From positions 4,992,836 through 5,056,835 of the forward strand of contig CM034599.1 in the NCBI GenBank assembly GCA_020091685.1: a stretch of 64,000 bases of DNA, written 5' to 3'. Positions 24,401 through 38,638 of this stretch are shown piece after piece (the first letter of the stretch is position 1; the number at the start of each line of letters is the position of its first letter). The position numbers were made by a program, and so were the translations under genes. The DNA comes from Lutjanus erythropterus. Taxonomy: Eukaryota; Chordata; Actinopteri; Lutjaniformes; Lutjanidae. The notes under the pieces were generated by a model. It was not told the DNA's origin and searched no databases. It saw nothing but the letters and a program-made list of their open reading frames with translations.

Positions 24401-27400
24401 GAGGAACTGGAGCAGGTGTCCTCCTCTGGGGAAGCGGAGCGGAGGTCGTTGGATCCCATCCTGACTGACCAGCACCACTGTCCCCCCACTGTCAACTGCA
24501 GGAGACACACTTTGTTCAGTCATTCATGACGACTTTTTATTTGACAGTTATATTTCATTGGAAACACTGATAATAAATAGAGAAGCCAGTAAAACACACA
24601 CACTTAGCTGTGATATAAAGGTTAAAGGGATAGTTCAGATTTTTTCATGTGGGGTTGTATAAGGTACTCATCCATAGTCAGTGCATTACCTACTGTGCCA
24701 CCAGTTTGTAGAAGCAGCAGGAGTACCAGTGTAGGAGGGTAAGTAATGTACTGCTGTGGACAGAGTCACACATTTTAGCCACCTAAAAAAAAGGCCCATT
24801 TAAAATGTGTACGCTCTATTTATAATTTTCACTGCTTTTCGGTGCCATCAAACAGCCTTTTCTGACAAGAAACCACTATTATAAGCCAAATATCACTTTC
24901 TCCAAAGCACCCAGATTTCTTTGGCAAAAAGAGAAATTTTTTTAAGTGGCTAAAATACGATTTGCTCCCTAAACCAGTACTTATCTACTGTAGGTAGTAC
25001 ACTGATTATGGTTAAGCACTTCATGCAACCCCTCTTAAAATAATCTGAACTGCCCCTTTAAGAGTTATATGGACCCACCTTGTTGATGACAGTGCAGGTA
25101 AACTATCTCCTCCAGAGGGATGGTCATGGCGTAGTCCCAGTATACACTGAAAAACATTAAATCAAATATACAGTTGGTAAAATAACAACCCAGCATCTCA
25201 GCACGTCGGGTGGACCAGCTAACATTAAAAACAAATCTATAGGGGATGTTTATATATTATTTTTGACAGTCAAAAGGAACATTAATTTTATGGATAATAA
25301 AGAAAGCGGTCAGGAGCGTGCACACGGATAAGCAGGCGCAGATGCCTGATGCAGTAATCAATTTTTTTGGTGAGAGAAACCATGCACAGGCACAGGGACA
25401 TAACACGGTTTGCTGGTCTGAGAGATGTCTGACAGTGTCTCAGTCAATAAACCATCCACTGGCTGCTGGTGTTCTGAAAATAAGCCTCATCAGATCAGCT
25501 GAACACTGAGTCCCTGAGCCACACACAAACACACTGCATTATTCAGTAACAGCCGAGTGTTACACAAACAGCAGAGGGAAGAAGTAAAGAAATAATGCAG
25601 AGTGTTTGCACGTCTTTTTGAGGAAGCACATTACATGTTATTTACCCTTAATATGAGAAGGATCACCGATTATCAAATGCGAGCGTTGTAGACAGACACA
25701 ATCACCACAATCACAGGTCATTTGCAGCTGGAAAATTGTGCACCTGCGCTCATAGTCCAAGTCTCCAACAGAGCCGTTCATTAGCTGATTGGGTGTCCAC
25801 TTCAGGGTCATGATGTCAGCATTCTGATGCAGAGAGAGGTACCCTGGGACAGCCTCCATGTCATCCCTCTGAAACAGCCATGAGGATGTTTTCTTGTGAT
25901 GTAATTGACCCTTCCAAGTCCTGCCCCTTTTTGCTCTGTGCTCCACCTCGGTCATCTTTTTCCTTTCTTTTTTCTTGAGAAATATTGCAATTATAGTTTT
26001 TCTTCCCAGGATGGCAAAGGCATGTCCAGCCCAACTCGGCCTCTGACTGGGCAACCCTGATATTCTTACCCTATCCCCCACATATAGTCAAATCTTAAGT
26101 CACTAATGTCACCAAAATGCTAGCTAAATAGCTAGATAATGATTGATGTAGATTTGATTTTTTTTCCCCAAAGGATATTCTTACCTTCACCCAGCTCAGT
26201 CTCATGGCTAAACCTACTCAACCCAAATGACCCAAACCAACAAAGACAAGTACCAGCTGATCAGAGCAAAGTTTTGCATAGATTAGCTAACTTCAAAATT
26301 TGTGTTTCCTATAGCACAAACAGTAGAAACAGGAAACAAGAAAGCAGAAAGTTGACCAAGGTTCCACTAGGTTACCAAGCTTACTCAACTGTTATTGGAG
26401 CACAAAGCAAATAGAGAGTTATATCTACATATTTATGAATGACAGAGAGGAATCAGACAGTTACCGGCTGTACAAGCACATTGTTTTTTCCAAACAGAAG
26501 TGTCACCCTGCTGTTCTGATGCAGGGACTCCACATATTCACGAGCTGATGGTGAGGGGGAGGGGCGCTCATCCATGCTGCTGCTGGAGTGCCGCTTCTGG
26601 ATCTGAACAGCACGGACACAAAATATGTCAAATCAGATAACAAACATCATAAACCAGCGCTTAACTGACGACTTTCTTTGCAGAATGCATTACAGAATGA
26701 TCGGTCACAGCATCGCCATTTTCCGTGAATATAAAAAAATCTCTCTTTCAAATGAGGAATATGAGGAAGATTCATTCGTGTGCACCAATGCACATCAATG
26801 TTCCTGATTCCAAAGACCAGTCTAATTGCTTGCTTGGAATACACAGCACCACACAACTGTACAGAGTGTTGTGGTGTTGTAAGATGGGCAGAGTTGACCC
26901 GATTCACCGATAACATGAATACTGAACAAGTGTGAAGGTTTCAGATACACGCTTCTTCCTTCTCCTGGGATGTGCTGTGCTTCACTTTGCGCAGTAATCC
27001 TAGAAGGTTGTCTTTGATCAGTCAGACAGCATCTCAGAAGGGAGTTTAACTGATCAGATGCACCACTAAAACTTCTGCCGGCTTCTGTTTTTGTTACCTG
27101 CTAAGGGATTATGGGTATAAATTAGCATTTCTGCTAAAAATCCAGCATGTTTACATCCTGTATTTTTATCCTGATATTCATTAACATGCACTGTCCCTAT
27201 CAAACAAACAAATACATTGAAGTGAAGCTATATACCACAAAAATATATGCAAAATAAATGTGTGCTACAATAAAAGCAGCCTGGCAATAATCTTGCATCA
27301 TCATGTGCTGTATTTTTAATACTTACACACAGTGCAGGTCTCTTAGTGGGAGAATCCTGTCTGCAGTGGCCACCATGGATACGATGTCTCTGCACCAACT

Positions 27401-30400
27401 CGTCGGCAGATGGGTCTGTCCAGAAGTGATCGGCTGTCTTCATCTTTGTGTATTCCAAAGCACAAGGTCCCACTGTCAAAGGTGAACAGTTACATACTGC
27501 AGACATTTGTTGGGAGATTTTGTTGACCGATGATCGGAATTGGATTATCTTAAATGTCAAATGAGCACCTCAAAAAATCCACCGTGAAAGATACAACAAA
27601 TTTTACGTTAGTTTATAAAGGTGTCACAGTCCATTGATCTTAAATGATCAGCGATATCAGTATATAATATCATAGATCAAAACATGGATCCATATCATCA
27701 TTTTTAAGACACACCTTTATTTTGAAATTCCCATGGCATGTTTATGTCACTGTTCCCTCTGTCATAAACATTCAAACAGTGCTGGTGCCAGGCACATAAT
27801 GGCAAGCAGCCAAGACAGAGACGATGAGAATATTTACTCCGCTCAGTGGAATAAATCAGCAGCTTGGAAATATTTTGGACTAAGCACATGCCATATGTAA
27901 ACGATGCCATTACGAGATGCATTACTCATCTCACCATCTCGCTCTGCAGTCCACTACAGTGCTGGGAATATTAGCTGCTCTGTTTCATTAATGTTAGGCT
28001 GAAAAAACATGCATACAGACTGAAATTGTACCATGGTATTTTTGTCTGAATATGCAGTGACGTGTAATTTATTAAGCTATGACTGGAGGAAAAGTCTGCT
28101 GTTTGTTCAGCTAATTTATGAAATGTAAAATTCCACAGGTTTAAGAGAACTATGATGATGACGATTAACAAAAAGCACTTGTTTTGTCTGCAGGTCTACA
28201 GGTTGCATAAGTCTGCAGGTGGTGACAAGTTCTGTGAGTAATTTGTCTATTTTGCAATGTTCTCCTGAATACTTAAAGACGCAGGATTATCCAATAAATA
28301 ACAAATAAAAAAGCAAAGACTAGAAAACAAAAAACAACACACAACTTTGAGTTGCAGAAATATGTTTTTTTTCTGCTTTTCTGTCTTGTTAATCAAGCTG
28401 AGATCCAATATCAGTCTCCAGCAGCAGTGCTTCTAGCCTGGTTCGACTGAAAAAAAAAAATGCCATTTTACTGGTGGGAAGCCAGTGAGGGATAAGGTTG
28501 CTGTTGCTAGTGCTATTAGCTCTGGTAAAGAGTTGAAGTTAGTTGCAACAGACTGGAGTACAGGAGGAGGAAAAATGGGGTAAAAAAGTCCCATAATGTC
28601 CTTGTATTGTACTCACATTTTCATTCAAACATGAGCCCGGGCTAGATTATTACATTAAAAGACAGAAATGCTTTCAATGTCACATGTAATTACCCAGCAA
28701 AGAGGCCAGGATAGGTCCATCCACAGGGTCCATGAGAACAGCCTCTTTCTCGTAGTATTTACTGGAATACAAACACGAAAGGCTCATTTTTAAAGAGGAC
28801 GTGGACTTCTTGTAACAGACATGCATTTGCTCTTCTATGCATACCTGCTGTTCTCCACCAGGTAGAGGACAATCTTGTCCAGGACCTTCTCAAACAGAGC
28901 TGTCCGGATCCACAGGTTCTTGACTCCCTGAGGGGTGAGGCTGGGCAGCCGGGGCATCTTGCGGAGGCTGTCCTGACTTTGCAAGCTTTGACTTCGTCTG
29001 CAGAAGGACAGAGTCACAAATTTAAATTTGAACAAGCAAAACGTGTTTTAAAAATTTAAGTAAAATCTGCATGACGCTAATGGCTTCAGCGATTCATGAT
29101 TCATAAAAGCTTATGAACATGAATTATTTAGGAGCTTTTTCATATTAAAAAATAGCCCTTCAACTAAGCAGACGGCCATTTGTTTTCTGTGCTTTCGCTC
29201 ACGCCGGGCTTTGATGTAGGCTTTGAAGTCTGCTGTGATGTGTGAGAATGAGCTGTGATGTGTGCGTCTCTCACTTTGTCTCGATGATCTGCTCGAGCTC
29301 CTGGGCCTTCCTGCACAGCTCCTCAGCCGGGGCGAAGCTCTTCCCCACCTTCATGAATAGAGCTGCTATCTTGTTGCTGCGCAGAAAGCCCGCTGCCCGC
29401 CGTTTCAGCCCGTGCAGAACACATGCCTCCACTGCAGCTGTGTGATAAAAAGAAAAAAGAAATAATACTCCTTACCAGGGAGCACTTTGCTGATACTGTA
29501 TGCCAGAGCAGCACAGCAATTAAGAACATGAGAAACCATCACAATAATGAATAATAATGAACAGCCAAAGTATAATGACAAAACAGCAGCCACATTTTGT
29601 GGCACAAAAAGCCTTTTGTGCCACAAAATGCATGTTTATTTTTGATTAAATGTATACTAGCCACACAAAAAAAGTTGCAAAAAATATTTTGCTCAGGATT
29701 TAAGTTGGACAAATGGATTGTCAGACTTTGCTGCTAACAGGAAAACAAAAAAAACACCCCACCATTTTTATTTTGTGCCAGGAAATTTGTGCCATTTTCT
29801 CAGCATTAAAAAAAAGATTATATTGGTGTAAATATAAATACCATATCATAAATAAGTAGTATAAGAGATTTTCTGGGACAAGCTATAAAGCATTGACTTA
29901 AAGATGGGTAACATGACAGCTCCATAACATCTTGATCGTCACCTGGTGGCTGGCTGCAGTGCGGGCCATAAACCCCACCCCCTCCATGTTAGCAGATGGG
30001 ACATGGACTAAACTAAAAAACACAAGTTAACATCAGTTTTTTTTCCCCAAACATGGCTTCTGTCATTTTAGGTAGTTCTTATCATGCTGATGTTTGTTCA
30101 AGTGTTAAATTCTTTGAAAAGTTTAATTTGATATTTGTTGCTATAAAAATGGTGTGTCATGCCATGACTGACAGCTGAGCTCTGCTCAGTTGACCAGCTG
30201 TGACCACCTGAGAAATTCAAATCCAATATTCACTCTTCTTTTAGCTCTGCTTTGGTCTCCACCAACAACAAGGAGAAATATTTGGCTCTTAATACAATAT
30301 ATACGTAATCTGACCCATGGTTTATACAAAAATATCAAATAGTACAGCTTTAATCTGTAACACTTGAAATTAACATTTTGTGCCATAAAATACAATTCTG

Positions 30401-33400
30401 GGAACCAGATGAATCCACCCAGTTTTAAAACTGCTTTTGTCCGGGTCCTCGATATTAACAAACAATGCAACAAGTCAAAGTGAGTTTCATCACCATTCAC
30501 AATTTAATCTAGTATATTTATGCACTTTATATCGCTTTATGAAGTGAAAATGTGTACATAAACTTACATTTAATTGACTGTGTGTATGGCCAAAGACACT
30601 GCATACATGAAAAGCAAAAACGTGTCATTTTATGTATTAAAAATGTCAAAATTTGCAATTAAAAATTGATCACAGGCTAACGTCATTAGCATTTGCAGGA
30701 GATGCTGAAAGAGAAGCCCTGGCACTGAAATCTACCTCGTTTTTCATTCAGACGTGCCAGAGGATGAATGAATGAGATCTTTACTACGAAATCAATTGAT
30801 AAAATTCTTGAATTATTGCTGAAGCTAGCCAGCTACCCCAAGTTCTGGCTGCTCCCCAGGGCCTTATAAAGGATAGTCTGACATTATTCATTGAAGGCAG
30901 CTAACTAATGTTACTTCAAAGGGTTAGAAACTCCTTCCATTTTAGTCAGATGAAACATGTGATGTATATACTTCTTTGCACATCATATATGTCTTACTGA
31001 CTGTCTGAATCTGCTAGATTTTTAGGGAAAAGTGTTGTGTTTTCATTGTTTGCTACGTTGATGGCTGCATATTTCCTAAATGGATTCTTTGGGTGCAGAA
31101 AAAAAAAACCCATTTTGATTAATTAATGCTTCCACATTATCATCTTTGCATAATCTCCAGTGAGCTGCAGTGGACACACACGTCGATGATGTGATGACAC
31201 ACTTGCACGATCACTCGACTGTGCAGAAAAACAGACTCCCCTCTCCTTTCTCAGGCCTACGTGGCAGTGCCTGGAGCTGTGTTGACATTTGAGTTCTCTT
31301 TCAGGACTAATCCTGTGGCTCTGTTCACATGGGGTCAGGGGGATGGCTGGGGTTGCCATGGCAACCCCTGTTGATGGAGAGATCGAGCTCTGGGAGAGAT
31401 GAGCGAGGGGAGGGAGGGAGGGAGGGACGGCAGTGGCAACTCATCAGCATCGCAATCTCTGCCTCTCCATCATCCTCAGTAGTTCTAACACGGCTTCTCT
31501 CCTGGCGCTCTGTGAATCTGTCACTTTCTCTGTCACTGCTGATACTACGATCACTGTTAACAGGGTTTCACCTCAACCTGGGCAATAAAAGTGTCATCAC
31601 ACCCATCAACTTTCACTTTTTTTTAATTTTAAATTAAAACATCTCCTCATCGTCTTCTCTGTATTCTCTCTCTTCCTGCATTAGGCTCCTTATCTGTCTG
31701 AGCTGCCCCCCCTTCCCCCCCACCACCATCATTATAAGAGCAAGAAGCTAAATGTCAGAACAAAGCGCAACATTAAAAGGTCTCCAAATATAGTTCATCC
31801 TCCTTACTCTATCATCATTTCTCCTAACTAGTCTCAGGTGGCAAAAGTGCAAAGACAGCAACTCCCAAACCTTGACACTTTTTTAGAGATACTGTCTTTC
31901 CACCAAGCTACAGAGAAAATCTCCAGTGTGCCAAAACTTCTCAATGGGCATGAACCCAGGTATCAATGCTAAAAATCATCAAAAACTCCAATATCAAGAC
32001 TAAAAATTGTCAAGAACTCAGATATGATTGCTAAAAATTAAGAACCAAGATATTAGTGCTAGAAATTGTCAACAATCCAGATATGATTGCTAAAAATAGT
32101 CAAGAACCAAGATATTTACACTAAAAATGGATTAGAGCCCATATATCAACTCTAAAAAATCATCGACAGCCCAGAAATCAAAAATGCTAAAAAATGAAAA
32201 GAACTGTGATATCAATACTAAAAATCCCAAAAAACACTAATAACAACACTAACAATTGTTAGAATCTCGTTATCAACGCTAAAAATTGTGAAGATCCCCA
32301 CTGTCTCCGCTATAAATCATAAAGAACCCAGATATTACTGCTAAAAATAGTAATGAACTGATATGAATGCTAAAAATGGGTAAGAACCCACATATCACTA
32401 AAAATGACCAAAGACTGGTAAAACAATCAAGACGGTAAAATCATCAGTTAATTATCCTAAAAAAAAATTCAGATATCAACACTGGAAATGGTTAAGAACC
32501 GAGATATCAATGCTAAAATGTGTAAAGAACCATTATATCAAAGCTAAAATGGCTTAGAACAAGGATATAAATGCTAAAAAATCATAAACAGCCTCAATAC
32601 TAAAAAACTTTGTTTATCTCACACTTGGGAAATTTATCACTGTAGAGCACAGACTGTATGAATAAAAACATTAAGGATTTGAGACATGAGCCAGAGAGAT
32701 GGAAGAGTAAACTTATTAGTAAAATGAAATGTTTTATCTAATGTCCAGCAGCGATGATCACCGACTGCAGTTAAATGTGCTCTGAAGAAAATGAGCATCA
32801 TGTCAGTGGGATCGGTCCTTTTGTGCAGCCCCTCCTGGTAACAACAGCTAACACAGTAAATTACCTCTAATCATCCCGTATCTGTGGCAACTGAGTGCAT
32901 TAAGAGACTCTTGGACGGTGACACACAGCTGACCAACGCTTCACTCAGAGCTGCCAAAGGCACAAACGAAAGGTCTTCATATGGACAGTGATGAGCCAAT
33001 AAGTCAATAAGTGCATCCGCAGAATACTATCTAAAGATGGCTTTGAATAATTTATTATTTGTGTTACTTCTCTACTATAATGAAAACACACGTCTGCTGA
33101 GTACTTCTGACTTATTTTCATTTCATCAAGCAGTTTTTAGACATCACTTCAGGCTTTTCAGGAGTTAATTATTATTATTATTATCTGACATTTCATAGTC
33201 AGAATGATTAATCAGCTGATTGCTAAATGTTTTGCTCGATTAATCAGCAATAAAAGCCAAAATACCTGTAAAAGGGTAAACTATCAAAGTAAACAGCCTT
33301 TCTAATCTACTGTGGTTATTAGTTTTGTTGTGCTACATTTCACTGAGTCTTAACTCCAGTCAAGAGTGGCAGTTTGACACAGACCTCCCCTCCTCCCCGG

Positions 33401-36400
33401 TATAGTGTCTACATTTGAGACTCAGCCTGGGCAGCTCATCAAAGTAGCCATGATGGTGGAGGCTAATTGCTCCCCGGTGAGCTGGCCGAGCTCCCCTCCC
33501 AATCCTCGACTCGCTCTCGTCTCTAAACAGACCTCAGCTGAAAAAGAGGACGTGGTAACAAGAGCCACGATGAGGATCACAGGAGGAAGCCAGGAGCCGG
33601 AGGAAGCCGGCTGACGGCGAACCAGAGAGATGAAAGGGTCATCCTGAGCTGCTACGAGTCCACTGGGAGGTTTGATCGCAGCACACCAAAGATACACTTC
33701 AAACTGAGCAGCAGCTATTAGACGATCTAATAGATAATGTCCACACCGCAGGCCAAGAAAACTGCTGATACGCACACGTGAAAACACTGATGCAAACACA
33801 TAAAGCACACACAGTGCCCTCAACGCAAACAGTTTGAAAAAATTAAGACTTTTTCATCACACTGTAATATAAATATATGTTCTGTGAATAATTGTTTTCA
33901 TAACGTTCCAACAGAAAAATGAAAAAAATACAGAAAGAGATTCGGGGTAAGCTGATTACTGGGCGGGAAGGATGTCGAGCATCATTCGCTCACGCTGCTT
34001 TAATATGTTTTCAAGCTGTGCTGCAAATTCCTTTCACACTATGAAATCCAGACGAGCTAAAGTTGGACATCATGAGGTAGTGATTTTAGAAAACAAAATT
34101 GATTCTGTTACATAATCAGTAGAATAATGAATAATGCAGCGAGAAATTTAGGGTCCTCTTTGACCTCCTGCCTCTTTTTTTTCTATTATGTACTCACAAA
34201 TAATATAGTGTCCACTTGAGACAATAAGAAACACCGTCCTGCTCTTACTATAAATCCGTTATAAACATTTGATACAGTTTCTCCTCCAAAGGTTACACAG
34301 AATTGGCCTTGATGAATTCAGTCCGTTCTTTTTTAGTCTCATCTGTGTTTTTTGTCCTATTTATTTTGAACTTTTCTGTAACTTGACATCTTTGTAAATG
34401 ATTCATTGAGGGTAAATATTGATTAATTGGCTCCTAAAAGTTAAATAAAGGTTTAAAATATGTGCATGGAGCTGACAACAGCTGGTGAAACTGTGAGTTA
34501 TACTGACACAAATTTTAAATTTACTTTCTCGCTATTTCTTACTAAATATCAAGGTGTTATGCATTGCCACACTAAGTTTGTACAACATGGATGTAATTAC
34601 ATTTTCACACCGGTACAGAGCTGACAGGCTTTCAGAGACAGTGTCTCCATATTTTTTTTTGTTGGTGCATCTCCTCGCAAGTTTACCCAGCGGCACGATA
34701 AAGACGACTCATTTATTGGCACCATTTTTCCACATGGTAATAAACGTCTGTGTCAAGAGAAAGTTTATCACTCTTCACTTGTTTTACACCATAAATCCAT
34801 TTTCAGACATGTTAATGACTTTCTGAGATTCTCATCATAGAACGGCCTTAATCTGCACACATGGCTTCCTGCTAGTATAAATATCACTTTTTCTGCGAGC
34901 TGAGAGTCATTTTATTCGCACTGAAATCCCCAAATATATCTTGTTACTGATTACAGCACTGGACCGAGCCAGACATCTGACCAGTGTGAGCGCCTGCATG
35001 TGGGCAGTGTGTTTCTCACAGTAATCATACTGCAGACTATTGGTGCCATTTGGAGGCAAGAAAAATAACATTTGGTGAAATATTGAACTTTCAATGTTCT
35101 TCTATTTTTTATTTAACACCGATAAATTACACACTTGTACAAAAGTTACGTTGATAATGTGGCTCTTTGTCACTGGACCGACTGCCTCTTTTTAATCTGG
35201 GAGCTAAAATCTCGACTTCCTTCCCTACGAACCGTATATTTCACCATAGCACCCGGGAACACCTATCATTTTGAAATCACCCCCAGTGTGTTAAAATGCA
35301 GGAAAAACATGCAGAGATTTGTGGTGTAGATACTTAAAATTGCCATCAGTAACCGGAACCGGAACTTATCCACATATAAATTCAGTGATTTTTCTCGTTA
35401 AAGTTGCCAAAAATACTACCTACAACACCATTGTGGAAAACGACAAGGACATTGTGAGTTTTTTATTCAAAATCACGTCACATAATCACCATCTGTGTAT
35501 AGCAGCACCTTCTCAACTCTCACTGGCCGCGACAGAGGCTGTTTTCCAGGGTGAAGTGCGATGAAAAGTTGGTATGGACGACTGAGTGGATCCTGACTTT
35601 TCCACCTTTGAATTCAGTGATTTTTCTCATACAAGTTGCCAAAAACAGTGCCTACTGTCACAATACTGTTGTTTGTGTGGATTATTTCTCTTTTATTTTG
35701 AAAGCCCAGTGTTATCCATGGAAGGATATGCTGTTGTCACTCTGACTGCTGACTCAGACAGGAAACAGAGAAAAATGTTGTGGCTCACATATTCCCCATA
35801 AAATTGCTTAAAAAAGCTTAAATCACAAAAGATACCAAATCTTTTTAATCATGCTGCTTTAAATATACTACAAGGAGTTTTTAACTGTTTATGAAACTCC
35901 ATTTAACACTAATGCCTCCATATGACCTACGTTAATAAACAAAACCATCCGCAAGAATATCAGCTATTTCTATATTTATTCTCAACGCCTGCCACTGGGT
36001 TGGATTCTCCTTGAAATCAGAGAGAATTACGAGTCAGTAATTACATTTTAACAGGCAAAGTTAAAGTGAGTCGTACGTTAGCCAGTTGAAAGGAATCAGG
36101 AGGAGATTTTTGTTTAGATGATGTACTGACGTATTTTATGTTGCAGAACAAAACCTGAAAATCTCTTAAGCATGTGTTAACCACAGACCTTATTTCAGAC
36201 ATTAAAAAACATTAAACTTTCTTTCTTCTTCTCCAGATGAAAGAAAACATGTTTGATCAGTACAGACCCCAACAAATACCACACCATCAAAATTTAGATG
36301 CAATGCAAAAATGGTAATTTTCACTAATCGGATGACATATTGAAATCACAGCCTTATTCAGGATTATAACAACTCCCTTTACTCGACCTGAGTAAGTTAT

Positions 36401-37246
36401 AAATCAGCTGTGTGATTCATGTGTATGTTTGATTACTCACCACAAAAGGACACAATATGGCTGCTGTCTTCGTGAACAAATTTCCTCGTGACAGCTTCCT
36501 CCATAATCTGCTTCACCTGTCAACGACACAGAAGATGCCGGATGACTCATTCATGAACATGTCACAACATGGCACACACACACACACACACACACACACA
36601 GTCTGTCAGGGGGGCTCGTTGGTGAGAGTTTGACTAAGTGATGCAAATTTGTCAGAGGATAATTATAAAACTAATGCAGGAGGGTGAAATGATGGACAGA
36701 GAGGGCAGGACTCGGGTGAACCGGGGGCCTTAAAAGTTAAGTTAAGAGAGAGTTAAGAAGAGTGGGAAGAAAGAATGCATGTCAAGTTGGTGGATGAGTC
36801 ACCAGCAGCTCTCATCCTAAGGACCTCTGCTGGGAAATGGAAGTGGTACATTGGAGGGTGGCGGGGGGGTAAAGGGAGGGGGAGTCGCGTTCATCCATCA
36901 CAGACTCCTGATGACTTCCTGTGCGTGGAACTTCTTTTTGAAAAGATGGCTGAGGTCAGACCCATGTTACTCACAGGGTAACGCTCATAGTTGGGTTTTG
37001 TTGTCACGGCGATGTGCCCTTTCTCCCCGCTGACGTGACGACAGCTACAGACCTATAGTTGAGACGACTGATAAATCAATCCCTCCGTGACTATGGAGAC
37101 CCCCCCTCCCCTCCCCCCCGTGTGAGAGCACCGCTCTGCAATCTGCATGGGGAATATCAACCTCCGGACACAGCCGCACAGATAGCTGTAATTTCCTGTT
37201 GAAATGAGTCTGTCCACAACGACCAGATTACACTGCAGGTTCACCT

Positions 37247-37303
<57 letters not shown>

Positions 37304-38593
37304 CTGTTCGCTCCAGTGGTTGAGGTTCCCACATTGATTCAATCCCTCGGTGGTGTGAGCAGATCTCCTCTCTGTGAGGCAGCTCAGTGGTCCTGAAGCA
37401 GCAGCTGTCTGACAGCAGCATAGTTTGATATTTACAGCTTGATCATAAAAGTTTCCATGAGATAAAGTTCTGCCCTCGGGTTAGATTTTCCACTATGGCT
37501 CAATTTTATGGACCAATTATTTTAATATCTAGTGCACCGTCTGTACACAGATGGATTAAAACAGTCACAGGTATTTCATAATCACCTGAGTGTGATTATT
37601 TGAGCTGACCAAACTGTTTCCATTCACCTGCATAAAAACAGCTGGATGAAGGTGATGAACGTAAATGTCATATTTACACCATTATTATTTTCTACCACTT
37701 GAGGTTTCGCTGTTGCTCTTTTAATCATCTTTTAACCAACTTCTTCTGCTGTGGCTCAGTGACACCTGAGTTGAGAATTAGTGCAACTGTTTATCTTCAG
37801 GTACCTAATGTTTAATATTCTCAAAACAGTACTGGGTGGAAACGCGTATTACTTTGCTTTTTTTTGCCAGTTTTGTGTTTGTTTTTGGAACCGCAGGTTG
37901 CAGACCCCTGGTTTAGACGCTACATGGAGCTAATCATGATAACATTATATATTGTTCAGTAGTTTAATCTAAGACATTGCAACATCTTTCCAAAAGCTGA
38001 TCACATGTTTTGTTAGTCAAGTCTTGATCTTAGCTGTCAAACAAATGTAATAAACGAGTAAAAAGTACAAAGTTTCTTTCACAAATATAGACAAGTAAAA
38101 GTATAACGTAGCATAAAAGCATCCATCATGTAATATTAAGCTTATTTCTTTTCCAGCACCTGAAAACAGAGAGAAAAATAACACAGACCATGTCGGCCAA
38201 AAGTTCAGATTTAACTGTGAGACACAAAACAACTTATTCTCCTGTGATGGTGCTGCGAAAAATTCTGCCCACTGCGCACTGATTGCACTCACGCTGTCAA
38301 CGCAAGATGAGGACTTGAAATTTGCTAATCTCTCCCTTGTGAAAAAAAAAGAGAGAAAGGTTTACAAAACACTTGGAAAACAAATGTGTCCAGAACTGTG
38401 CTCGCCTGAACACATTTCTGTAAAGAAACATTCATTAATTAGACAGCAGCCATTACACAAATTTGGCCTCTTCGCATCAGTAGCATTGTTGTTTTCAGCA
38501 TCAACAAATGATTCATGCTGCCAACTGAACAGAGACAGTGCCAGTCTGATGTGATGCACAGCCGCTCCTCTCACGATTGCAATTATATAAAAG

Positions 38594-38638
<45 letters not shown>

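Noticed and set aside
31940-32610. Regular repeats that might be a CRISPR array
   Set aside because: Vertebrate DNA, heavily degenerate units without constant repeats or unique spacers; it is a minisatellite.
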